Shown here one piece after another: positions 1-7,176 of a stretch of 11,543 nt of DNA. Source of the stretch: Bacteroidota bacterium (GTDB lineage: Bacteria; Bacteroidota; Bacteroidia; Bacteroidales; VadinHA17); contig JAUWPX010000016.1 of the NCBI GenBank assembly GCA_030611395.1, positions 1 to 11,543 of the forward strand. Direction: 5' to 3'. The notes under the pieces are model-generated. The model saw only the letters and a list, made by a program, of their open reading frames with translations. It had not been told where the DNA came from and searched no databases. A program made the position numbers and the translations under genes. The stretch's first letter is position 1. Every line of letters begins with the position of its first letter.

Positions 1-479
1 TCAAAAACACTTTTAAGTCATCCAGGAAAATATTAGACCAGGTAAAAGAGCTTATTACCGATAACACTAAGATGTCCAGGGAAATAGAAGCCCTTGAAAA
101 ACACAGGCTAAAAATAATCAGAAAAAATCTTCTTAGCAAAGTACTGGAAATCAATGGAATTAATTTTATTGCAGAAGTAATTGAAATTAGTTCTGCCGGG
201 GCAATGAGAGATATGGCTTTTCAGATGAAAAATGAATTGAAAAATTTGTTTCTGCTGATCGGAACTGAAATAAACGGTAAAGCAAACCTTGCATTAATGA
301 TATCTGATAACCTGGTAAAAGAGAGGGGTCTGGATGCAGGAAATATTATTAACAAAATTGCAAAAAAGATCAACGGAGGAGGAGGAGGTCAGCCATTTTT
401 CGCCACAGCAGGAGGCAAAAACCCATCAGGATTAAAGGATGCTATTAATATGGCAAAGAAAATTGTTTCCGAAAGCTAG
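1..479 (+). CDS. alaS: Alanyl-tRNA synthetase, C-terminal end (5' truncated by window)
   Basis: This is the last 158 codons of alanyl-tRNA synthetase, which charges tRNA-Ala in the cytoplasm. The reading frame is already open at the left edge (first full codon at base 3), so the ATG at 72 is internal and not the start. The first 50 or so visible residues are Lys/Glu-rich and helical, matching the coiled coil before the C-terminal domain. The rest matches the DHHA1/C-Ala domain: a GKANLALMIS strand, then the glycine-rich INGGGGGQPFFATAGG stretch that is a hallmark of the AlaS C-terminus. The gene ends in TAG at 477-479. The catalytic and editing domains lie outside the window, so their integrity cannot be judged. 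No gene follows on the same strand until 1818, so alaS is probably the last gene of its transcript. Confidence 0.93.
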   Translation, partial: KNTFKSSRKILDQVKELITDNTKMSREIEALEKHRLKIIRKNLLSKVLEINGINFIAEVIEISSAGAMRDMAFQMKNELKNLFLLIGTEINGKANLALMISDNLVKERGLDAGNIINKIAKKINGGGGGQPFFATAGGKNPSGLKDAINMAKKIVSES

Positions 480-488
480 CCCTCAGCC

Positions 489-507
489 AGCCGAATGCAA
501 TTCGGCT
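489..507. terminator. 8-bp hairpin after alaS, possible terminator
   Basis: Starting ten bases after the alaS stop, AGCCGAAT and ATTCGGCT form a perfect 8-bp inverted repeat around a 3-base GCA loop. Its position suits transcription termination of alaS. The following bases (CTACTTCGTACTATC) are pyrimidine-rich but lack an uninterrupted T run, so it is not a classic intrinsic terminator. It could instead be a dispersed REP-like palindrome or an mRNA-end stabiliser. Confidence 0.4.
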
Positions 508-525
508 CTACTTCGTACTATCATA

Positions 526-573
526 CCATCGTTCTTTCGTTCCATCGTTCTTTAGTGCCATCGTTTCATCTAC
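526..573. repeat. Three tandem copies of a 16-bp unit (CCATCGTT...)
   Basis: Three consecutive 16-bp blocks start at 526, 542 and 558, each opening with CCATCGTT. The first two agree at 14 of 16 positions; the third keeps only the first 8 closely. The array lies between the convergent ends of alaS and the ChaN-like gene and has no coding potential that I can support. It looks like a decaying tandem repeat (slippage product) in noncoding DNA. Confidence 0.6.
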
Positions 574-613
574 TCGTATACTTTTCTCATCGTCTCTGCC
601 ATTCATGCTTCCC

Positions 614-641
614 TTTTTACTTTTTACTTTCTACTTTCTAC
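614..641. repeat. Four tandem copies of a 7-bp unit (TTTYTAC)
   Basis: The heptamers TTTTTAC, TTTTTAC, TTTCTAC and TTTCTAC lie head to tail. The last base of the array is also the first base of the CTA that encodes the TAG stop of the - strand ChaN-like gene, so the array starts exactly at that gene's 3' end. On the - strand it reads as purine-rich GTAGAAA/GTAAAAA units just downstream of the stop. It could be a slippage-prone microsatellite or a copy of a dispersed intergenic repeat. It is not a hairpin, so an intrinsic-terminator role is unlikely. Confidence 0.65.
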
Positions 642-1507
642 TAATAAGTTCGGGTCATGGTTTCGGGAACCAGTATAATAAAGTCTGCTGAGCCAATATT
701 TTCCTCTTCTACTTCATCAATTTTTTCCTGAAGCTTTGTAGTAATAGTAACTATTTTCAAATCAGGCTGCTTCTGTAGCAAATACCAGATAATACCCTGG
801 TGTTTATCGGAATGGTAACTTCCGTTATAATGTATAACCATTTCCCCTTCCTGCCGGTTTTCCATGATAAAATGTGCCATAGTAGCATCTTTAGCAGCCT
901 GAGCTTTGGGCAGATTTTCATTTGGTTTTACTCCCATTCCCCCCATCTTCAACATAGATTTATAACATTCAACTTCACTGTCGTAAGGAACAGGTAATGG
1001 ATGGAAATAAGTTTTTGCCTCATCAGATAATTCTTCAAGACCCTCAAATCCTTTATTAAAAACCACTGAAGCATAGCGGCGCGGAATGTTGGAGGCTATG
1101 AAACGAAGATCGTTCTCTTTTGCAAATACCACAAGCGGTTTATAATCAGTCTTATAATTGTTCCACAAGCGCATCTCTTCTTCAAAATTTTTCTCTGATA
1201 TCTGTCCACCCAGGTACTCGTCCATCAACAGTTGATTATCTGCTTCAAACATTTCTGCTGCCAGCACCAGGTTTTCACCTTCTATATTATACAAATCACG
1301 GGTAAGCTCATATTGAAGCCAATGGGCAATTGGGTTATCATGTAATTCGCCGAAAAAAACTATATCAGCCCCTTCCAGATTTTCAAGCATTTTTTGATAC
1401 TTCACCGGTTTGCCTTCACTATTAAAAACACGAAAAGCATGTTTGTCACCTTTAAAAGCCAACAAAGTCATACTTATCAGCAGGAAGAAAAATGTTTTTG
1501 TTTTCAT
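641..1507 (-). CDS. ChaN-like exported protein, haem-binding Tiki superfamily
   Basis: This 288-residue protein matches the ChaN/DUF399 family (Haem_bdg, Tiki/EreA-type fold), whose studied members are surface proteins linked to iron or haem uptake. Family marks are FFGELHDN (residues 51-58, the GExH motif), AAEMFE (83-88), the NIPRRYA segment (140-146), NGSYHSDKH (228-236, the second Gly-x-x-His motif) and the C-terminal DFIILVP strand. Residues 1-18 form a signal peptide with a basic start (MKTK) and a FFFLLISMTLLAF core. No lipobox cysteine follows, unlike many ChaN proteins annotated as lipoproteins, so this copy is probably periplasmic or released. The start fits because the signal peptide begins directly at this Met. 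It is a single-gene unit, divergent from the acyl-CoA synthetases. Family assignment is firm; haem as ligand is inferred from the family. Confidence 0.85.
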   Translation of the reverse strand: MKTKTFFFLLISMTLLAFKGDKHAFRVFNSEGKPVKYQKMLENLEGADIVFFGELHDNPIAHWLQYELTRDLYNIEGENLVLAAEMFEADNQLLMDEYLGGQISEKNFEEEMRLWNNYKTDYKPLVVFAKENDLRFIASNIPRRYASVVFNKGFEGLEELSDEAKTYFHPLPVPYDSEVECYKSMLKMGGMGVKPNENLPKAQAAKDATMAHFIMENRQEGEMVIHYNGSYHSDKHQGIIWYLLQKQPDLKIVTITTKLQEKIDEVEEENIGSADFIILVPETMTRTY

Positions 1508-1817
1508 ATGTTTAATAATTTATTTTCAATGGTCATATGTAACTCACCCCGATTTTATCGGGGTTCGGTTCATACTTTCAAATTTTATATATCGTTTGTT
1601 CTTAAAAAAGACTATTTTTTTTTTATAATTTCAAAATTGCTCATAGTTCTTACTAATAATTATGGTTCATCCGGAAAATAAATAGGTATCAAATGGAATA
1701 ATGGAAAGATGGAAGAAAAAGAGTTAAGAAATTGTGTTACGAGTTACTTTTATTTAACATTCTACATTTTATTGATGTGATTTTTATATCTTTAAGAATA
1801 TTAACTTACAACGTAAT
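1508..1817. other. 310-bp divergent intergenic region
   Basis: This AT-rich spacer separates the ChaN-like gene (- strand) from the first acyl-CoA synthetase (+ strand), so it should hold two divergent promoters. I see no perfect TANNTTTG box for either. TATCTTTA at 1787-1794, one base off, is the best -7 candidate for the + strand gene, but no convincing -33 element sits 19-21 bases before it. An octamer, TCATATGT, occurs twice, at 1504-1511 (over the ChaN start codon) and 1533-1540. The hairpin at 1546-1564 is listed separately. Short open frames running through here are low-complexity and overlap the signal peptide coding region on the opposite strand; I do not consider them genes. Confidence 0.6.
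1546..1564. repeat. 8-bp inverted repeat, ACCCCGAT-TTT-ATCGGGGT
   Basis: This is a perfect 8-bp stem with a 3-base loop, GC-rich against very AT-rich surroundings. It sits 39 bases upstream of the ChaN-like start codon on the - strand, within its probable 5' leader, with no T run on either side. It is therefore more likely a leader hairpin, a protein-binding palindrome or a dispersed palindromic element than a terminator. Confidence 0.55.
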
Positions 1818-3611
1818 ATGCCCACACGGATATTCGATATATTAGACCATATTTTAGAGAATAACCCCAGGGATGATGCCTTTGCCTTCAAAAAGAATGG
1901 CAACTGGAAAAAAATCAGTACGGAAAAATATGTTGAATTAGCAAATCTGGTCAGCTTAGGTCTTCTGGGAATGGGCTTTAGAAAAGGGGATAGAATTGCA
2001 TCAGTTAGTATAAATAACCGGCCTGAATGGAATTTTGTTGATATGGGGATGAGCCAGATCGGTGTGGTCCATGTCCCCATGTATCCCACCATCAGCAGAA
2101 GAGATTACCAATATATATTCAAAGAAGCCGGGATCAAACTGATCTTTATTTCAGATGAAATGTTGTATCGCAAAATTCATCCCATAATCAGTGAAGCTGA
2201 TAAAATTAAGGACATCTACACATTTGACAGGATAACAGGTGTTAATAACTGGTACGAAATTGTAAAACTGGGAAGGGGAAAAAAGAATAAACTTCGGGAA
2301 AAACTGAAAGAGATAAAACAAAGTATCAAACCGGAAGATTTTACAACACTTCTCTATACCTCAGGAACAACAGGATTTCCAAAAGGGGTAATGCTTTCAC
2401 ACAGGAATATAATCTCGAATGTTCTTACCTCATCTAAACTCCACCCATTAGGAACAAAGCACAAAGTATTAAGTTTCCTTCCTTTGTGTCACATCTTTGA
2501 GAGAACATCAAATTATCAGTTTCAATATTCCGGAATCGGAATTTATTATGCTGAAAGTCTCAGAACCATACCCGAAAACCTGTGTGAGACCAAAGCAGAT
2601 GGATTTACAACCGTTCCAAGACTCCTGGAAAAGGTATACCAGGCAATACTTACCCGTAGAAGTCATTCTAAAGGAGTTAAGAAAATAATACTGGACTGGT
2701 CATTACAGGTTGCCGGGAATTATCCACTTAACCATAAACTAAAAGCATCCTATAAATTAAAAAGAAAAATTGCCGGTATTCTTGTATTCCGTAAATTAAG
2801 AAAAGCCTTTGGCGGAAAAGTCCGGTTTATTGGATGTGGAGGTGCTTCTTTGCAAACAAGTGTTGAAAAAGTATTATGGGCTGCAGGCATTCCGGTTTTC
2901 CAGGGATACGGACTAACTGAAACTTCTCCACTGATCACTTTAAATCATTATCCTCTTGAAAAATCATGCATTGGAACTGTTGGCACTGTAATTAATGGTG
3001 TTCAGGTAAAAATTGCCGGTGATGGTGAAATTCTCTGTAAGGGACCAAACGTAATGTTAGGATATTTTAAAAACGCTGAATTGACAAAAGAAGTGTTTGA
3101 TGAAAGCGGATGGTTCCATACCGGCGATATTGGCAAATTCCATAACGGGAATTTTCTTAAAATCTCAGGAAGGAAAAAAGAACTGTTTAAAACATCCTAT
3201 GGAAAATACGTTGCTCCTCAATTAATTGAAAACCGGTTAAAAGAGTCAGAGTTTATTGAACAATTGATGGTTATCGGTGAAGGAGAAAAATTTGCCGGTG
3301 CTATAATATCCCCAAATTTTACTATGTTAAACAAATGGCTTGAAACTATTCATAAAATAAAAATCCCCGACCGGAAAAAACTGATAAAACTTCCGCAGGT
3401 AATTGCCCGTTTCGAGGAAGAAATAACCAAATGCAACCAATCTCTTGGAATGTCGGAACAAATCAAACAGTTTATTCTGGTCAGCGATGAATGGAGTGTC
3501 CATACAAGTGAGCTTTCACCAACCCTGAAACTCCGCAGACACTTCATCCTTGAAAAATACAAGAAATTGATTAATAATATCTATAATCCTGTTAAGAAAA
3601 ACAGAGATTAG
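1818..3611 (+). CDS. Long-chain acyl-CoA synthetase (AMP-forming), paralogue 1
   Basis: This 597-residue member of the ANL adenylation superfamily should activate fatty acids with ATP and then transfer them to coenzyme A, feeding lipid synthesis or degradation at the membrane. All core motifs are present in order: YTSGTTGFPKG phosphate loop (180-190), FLPLCHIFER (220-229), GYGLTETSP (363-371), GWFHTGDIG with the ribose-binding Asp (431-439), the hinge segment GRKKELFKTSYGK (451-463), and ELSPTLKLRR carrying the likely C-terminal catalytic Lys571. Length is normal for bacterial long-chain enzymes. About half the residues match the gene that follows. This copy is the more diverged of the two: it has an extra residue in VSINNRPEW where the other has VSNNRPEW, and an altered stretch at 250-262. 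The start is supported by alignment of its N-terminus with the second copy. Chain-length preference cannot be read from sequence. Confidence 0.9.
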   Translation: MPTRIFDILDHILENNPRDDAFAFKKNGNWKKISTEKYVELANLVSLGLLGMGFRKGDRIASVSINNRPEWNFVDMGMSQIGVVHVPMYPTISRRDYQYIFKEAGIKLIFISDEMLYRKIHPIISEADKIKDIYTFDRITGVNNWYEIVKLGRGKKNKLREKLKEIKQSIKPEDFTTLLYTSGTTGFPKGVMLSHRNIISNVLTSSKLHPLGTKHKVLSFLPLCHIFERTSNYQFQYSGIGIYYAESLRTIPENLCETKADGFTTVPRLLEKVYQAILTRRSHSKGVKKIILDWSLQVAGNYPLNHKLKASYKLKRKIAGILVFRKLRKAFGGKVRFIGCGGASLQTSVEKVLWAAGIPVFQGYGLTETSPLITLNHYPLEKSCIGTVGTVINGVQVKIAGDGEILCKGPNVMLGYFKNAELTKEVFDESGWFHTGDIGKFHNGNFLKISGRKKELFKTSYGKYVAPQLIENRLKESEFIEQLMVIGEGEKFAGAIISPNFTMLNKWLETIHKIKIPDRKKLIKLPQVIARFEEEITKCNQSLGMSEQIKQFILVSDEWSVHTSELSPTLKLRRHFILEKYKKLINNIYNPVKKNRD

Positions 3612-3763
3612 CTTTTCTGCCATAACAATCTGATTTGCTTTCGTTCGAAAAACTTTCACATTTTTATTCAATAGCAACACGCTGCCCTGTAATTACTTAC
3701 ATCTTTTTTTTTGAATATTTATTTCTTTATGTAAGGTCTGGTCGAACTTTATATAAAAATATC

Positions 3764-3771
3764 TATATTTG
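3764..3771 (+). promoter_or_regulatory. -7 box (TATATTTG) upstream of second acyl-CoA synthetase
   Basis: TATATTTG matches the Bacteroidota -7 consensus TANNTTTG exactly and ends 25 bases before the ATG at 3797, leaving room for a short leader. No clear TTTG lies at the ideal 19-21 base distance; TCTG at 3737-3740, 23 bases away, is the nearest candidate. The start codon follows a run of ten A residues, a common initiation context in this phylum where Shine-Dalgarno sites are weak. This suggests the second synthetase can be transcribed independently of the first. Confidence 0.5.
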
Positions 3772-3796
3772 AAGCCGCATATAAAACAAAAAAAAA

Positions 3797-5578
3797 ATGG
3801 AAATGACACGAACTTTCGACTTGTTAAACAGATTACTGGAAAACTACCCTCAAAAGGATGACATCATCGCGGGCAAGGAAAATAAGCAGTGGGTCAAATA
3901 CAGCACTAAAGACTATGTTGAACTTGCAACTATGGTTAGTTACGGACTTCTTAGTCTTGGACTGAAGAAAGGTGATAAAGTAGCTATGGTTTCCAATAAC
4001 CGGCCTGAATGGAATATTATTGACATGGGTATTAGCCAGGCAGGAATGGTACATGTTCCAATTTATCCAACCATTGGTGTGGAGGAGTATGATTATATTC
4101 TTGATGATGCAAAACCGAAGCTTATTTTTGTGTCAGATAAAGGCTTGTACGAAAAGATCAAGCCCATTGTTGATAAAGCTGCGAGTATTGAAGGTATTTA
4201 TACAATTAATAAGGTTGAAGGAGCAAAAAACTGGACCGAAGTTAAAGAACTTGGTAGGAAAAATGCTGATAAATACAAGGATGAACTTGTCAATATTAAG
4301 GAGAGTGTTAAGCCTGAAGATATGGTTACACTGATCTATACTTCAGGAACCACAGGGAACCCTAAAGGAGTAATGCTTAGTCACTCTAATCTTATGAGCA
4401 ATGTAATTGCCTCCTCTGTAGTTCATCCTTACGGACCGGAATCAAAGTCTCTTAGTTTTCTCCCCTTATGTCATATCTATGAAAGAATGCTTAACTATCA
4501 TTTTCAATATAAAGGAGTAAGTATTTATTATGCTGAGAATATGGGAACTATTGTTAACGATCTGAAAGATATAAAACCTAAATTATTCTCTACCGTTCCA
4601 CGACTCCTCGAAACTGTTTATGACAAAATTATCGGGAAAGGTAAAGACCTGCCCTATATTAAAAAGCAAATCTTCTTCTGGGCTGTAAACCTTGGAATGA
4701 AATTTAAACTCCACGGAGCGAACTCATGGTTCTACAAACTAAGACTTAAAATTGCCGATAAGCTCATATTTAGCAAATGGCGTGAAGCTTTGGGTGGCAA
4801 TGTTGGCATAATTGTTTCCGGTGGTGCTGCTTTACAGCCAAGGTTAGCCACTATTTTTTGGGCTGCCGGGATTCGTGTGCTCGAAGGGTATGGACTTACT
4901 GAAACATCACCCGTAATTGCTGTTGGTGATATGGTTAAGGATGAGGTCATATTTGGTGCAGTTGGTCCACTGATTAAAGATGTGGAAGTAAAGATTGCTG
5001 ATGATGGAGAGATACTATGTAAAGGCCCGAATATTATGATGGGTTATTATAATAAACCTGAACTTACTAAAGAGGTTATTGACGAAGATGGGTGGTTCCA
5101 TACCGGTGATATCGGCATGATGGTTGACAATAAGTACCTGAAGATAACTGACAGGAAAAAGGAGATATTTAAACTCTCGAATGGTAAATATATTGCTCCA
5201 CAAGTAATTGAGAATAAATTTAAGGAATCATTCTTCATCCAGCAACTTATGGTAATCGGAGAAAATGAAAAATTTGCAAGTGCACTTATTTCTCCAAATT
5301 TCGAGTTCCTGCATAACTGGTGCTCAATTCATGATGTAAAGTACCGTGATAATAAAGAACTGGTTCAGATACCCGAAGTAGTTGCCAGATACCAGAAAGA
5401 AGTAAATGTGATCAATAAAAACCTGGCCCTCCATGAACAAATAAAAAGATTCAGGATGGTTTACAAAGAATGGACTCCGGGAACCGGTGAGTTATCACCC
5501 ACACTCAAACTTAAGCGAAACTTTATCTACAAGGAGTATGAACATATTATTAAAGAGATCTTTTCATATAAAAACTAG
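3797..5578 (+). CDS. Long-chain acyl-CoA synthetase (AMP-forming), paralogue 2
   Basis: This 593-residue ANL-superfamily ligase has the same predicted reaction as its upstream neighbour: fatty acid + ATP + CoA to acyl-CoA. Motifs are intact: YTSGTTGNPKG (181-191), FLPLCHIYER (221-230), GYGLTETSP (364-372), GWFHTGDIG (432-440), DRKKEIFKLSNGK (452-464), and ELSPTLKLKR with likely catalytic Lys571. The two genes are tandem, 185 bases apart, and are similar over their full length, so they arose by gene duplication; divergence is high enough that it is not recent. This copy keeps more of the family-typical sequence and has its own -7 box. A second in-frame ATG at 3803 is possible, but the A-tract directly before 3797 favours the first. 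It ends 30 bases from the convergent symporter gene. Confidence 0.92.
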   Translation: MEMTRTFDLLNRLLENYPQKDDIIAGKENKQWVKYSTKDYVELATMVSYGLLSLGLKKGDKVAMVSNNRPEWNIIDMGISQAGMVHVPIYPTIGVEEYDYILDDAKPKLIFVSDKGLYEKIKPIVDKAASIEGIYTINKVEGAKNWTEVKELGRKNADKYKDELVNIKESVKPEDMVTLIYTSGTTGNPKGVMLSHSNLMSNVIASSVVHPYGPESKSLSFLPLCHIYERMLNYHFQYKGVSIYYAENMGTIVNDLKDIKPKLFSTVPRLLETVYDKIIGKGKDLPYIKKQIFFWAVNLGMKFKLHGANSWFYKLRLKIADKLIFSKWREALGGNVGIIVSGGAALQPRLATIFWAAGIRVLEGYGLTETSPVIAVGDMVKDEVIFGAVGPLIKDVEVKIADDGEILCKGPNIMMGYYNKPELTKEVIDEDGWFHTGDIGMMVDNKYLKITDRKKEIFKLSNGKYIAPQVIENKFKESFFIQQLMVIGENEKFASALISPNFEFLHNWCSIHDVKYRDNKELVQIPEVVARYQKEVNVINKNLALHEQIKRFRMVYKEWTPGTGELSPTLKLKRNFIYKEYEHIIKEIFSYKN

Positions 5579-5608
5579 TTAAGGCAGCACCCGGCACTAT
5601 ATCTTCCT

Positions 5609-7060
5609 TTATTTCGCCTGTTTTTCTTTTATCAGGTATAATCCTGTGAATGTAATTAGTCCATTGAGAATTAATAATTCAAAACCAAACCGGTATCCGC
5701 CTAACAATGTATCTGAAAATATATTAAGAACATAACATATAACTGGAGAAAGCAGGGCTACCCATGGTACAAGTCTGTCTTTAACCTTAAATTTAGTAAA
5801 AAGCCCAAAACTGTATAATCCCAGTAACGGACCGTAAGTATAACCCGCCACAGTAAAAATAGCACTGATAACGCTTTGATCGTTAATGACCTTAAAGATC
5901 AATATAACAATTACCAGAATAACTGAAATAAATATATGAACACGCTTCCTAACCCTTTTCAGAGCATTCTCAACCAACCCTTTTGTATTAAGAATATCTA
6001 CTGTGAATGAAGTAGTTAGTGAAGTAAGTGCCGAATCGGCACTGGAATAAGCTGCAGCGATCAACCCGAGTATAAAAAGAACAGAGACAACAGGTTGTAA
6101 ATAACCCTGCGTGGCAATTAGAGGGAACAGATCATCTGTGCGCTCAGGTATACTAATTCCATTAGAAGTAGCATAAATAAATAGCAGCACCCCCAATGAC
6201 ATAAATAAAAGGTTTACCGGTACTAATACGATGCTAAACCAAAACATATTTTTCTTTGCCTCTTTTATATTTTTGCAACTTAAGTTCTTCTGCATCATGT
6301 CCTGATCAAGTCCTGTCATAACAATAACAATAAACGCACCGCTAAAAAACTGTTTCAGAAAATGCCGCTTGTCCTGCCAGTCATCAAAAAATAATACTCG
6401 TGAAAGGGAATGATCTGCAACAGTGTTTACCATTGATCTAAAATCAAGATTTAAAGAACGGCTTATAAAATATACACTAAACCCTACTGCCAGGAGCATG
6501 AATAAAGTTTGAAAACTATCAGTCCAGATTATTGTTCTGATACCTCCTTTATTAGTATATAACCATATTAAAAGAACAGTTATCACAACAGTTGCAATAA
6601 ATGGCACGTTCCACTCGCTGAAAACGGTTATTTGTAAAACATTGGCAACAAGAAACAACCGTACAGCAGCACCAATAAGCCGTGAAAGCAGAAAAAATGC
6701 CGCTCCTGTTTTGTATGAGAAGAACCCAAACCTGGATTCAAGGTATGTATATATTGAAGTAAGATTCAGCTTATAATATAATGGCATCAACACATTAGCA
6801 ACTACCAGATATCCAAGAAGATAGCCAATCACCATCTGCATATACGAAAACTGACTGTCAACAACCCATCCTGGAACCGATATAAAAGTAACACCGGACA
6901 AACTTGCACCAATCATTCCAAAAGCAACAATATACCAGGGAGACTTACGGTTTCCGAGGAAAAAAGCAGCATTATCAGCTTTCTTTCCGGTTAGGTAAGA
7001 AATAAATAAAAGAACCAGGAAATAACCGGCAATGATTGAGAAAATAACTTCTGGTGACAT
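5609..7060 (-). CDS. Sodium:solute symporter (SSS/SLC5 family)
   Basis: This 483-residue inner-membrane transporter of the SSS family (LeuT fold) would use the Na+ gradient to import a small organic solute. Roughly 13 hydrophobic segments are visible, the first at residues 5-24. Family marks are GMIGASLSGVTFISVPG (48-64, the first core helix contributing to the sodium site), the signature GGIRTIIWTDSFQT (172-185), TGLDQDMMQKNLSCKN (249-264), and SSADSALTSLTTSFTVD (339-355), which carries the Ser/Thr residues of the sodium site. The closing hydrophobic segment (463-477) is followed by a short basic tail. Substrate cannot be inferred: neighbours (acyl-CoA synthetases, recR) do not point to one. 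It diverges from recR over a 116-bp spacer and runs convergently into the second synthetase with no obvious shared terminator. Confidence 0.9.
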   Translation of the reverse strand: MSPEVIFSIIAGYFLVLLFISYLTGKKADNAAFFLGNRKSPWYIVAFGMIGASLSGVTFISVPGWVVDSQFSYMQMVIGYLLGYLVVANVLMPLYYKLNLTSIYTYLESRFGFFSYKTGAAFFLLSRLIGAAVRLFLVANVLQITVFSEWNVPFIATVVITVLLIWLYTNKGGIRTIIWTDSFQTLFMLLAVGFSVYFISRSLNLDFRSMVNTVADHSLSRVLFFDDWQDKRHFLKQFFSGAFIVIVMTGLDQDMMQKNLSCKNIKEAKKNMFWFSIVLVPVNLLFMSLGVLLFIYATSNGISIPERTDDLFPLIATQGYLQPVVSVLFILGLIAAAYSSADSALTSLTTSFTVDILNTKGLVENALKRVRKRVHIFISVILVIVILIFKVINDQSVISAIFTVAGYTYGPLLGLYSFGLFTKFKVKDRLVPWVALLSPVICYVLNIFSDTLLGGYRFGFELLILNGLITFTGLYLIKEKQAK

Positions 7061-7119
7061 AATCTGAAATAGAGTTTGAAACGCAAGATTAGTAAAAACA
7101 TCTAAAAAAAAGAAAAAAG

Positions 7120-7151
7120 ATTGCTAAAACGGTAAATTGCAGCTAATTTTG
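7120..7151 (+). promoter_or_regulatory. Predicted recR promoter (ATTG, 20 bp, TAATTTTG)
   Basis: TAATTTTG at 7144-7151 matches the Bacteroidota -7 consensus TANNTTTG exactly. ATTG at 7120-7123 matches three of four bases of the TTTG -33 element, and the 20-base spacer is in the expected range. The recR ATG lies 25 bases downstream. It is the clearest promoter in the window and probably also drives the glycosyltransferase gene behind recR. Confidence 0.65.
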
Positions 7152-7176
7152 AACGAATAAAAGGCAATTACTTATA

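Noticed and set aside
72..479. A stand-alone 135-residue gene starting at the ATG at 72
   Set aside because: The frame is open to the window edge and the residues before this Met continue the AlaS coiled coil, so this is the tail of alaS.
480..640. CRISPR-like array
   Set aside because: The units are 16 and 7 bp, directly adjacent, with no spacers and no cas genes nearby.
1394..1681. Open frames on the + strand across the ChaN-like 5' end and divergent spacer
   Set aside because: They are antisense to the signal-peptide coding region and then low-complexity (Phe/Tyr/Leu-rich), with no start context or recognisable domain.
3612..3796. Intrinsic terminator between the two acyl-CoA synthetases
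   Set aside because: There is a T run at about 3703-3712, but no stable stem precedes it; TTTCG-TT-CGAAA near 3639 is too short and too far away.
4020..4334. 104-codon + strand frame inside the second acyl-CoA synthetase
   Set aside because: It overlaps in a shifted frame the well-conserved ANL sequence before and around the phosphate loop.
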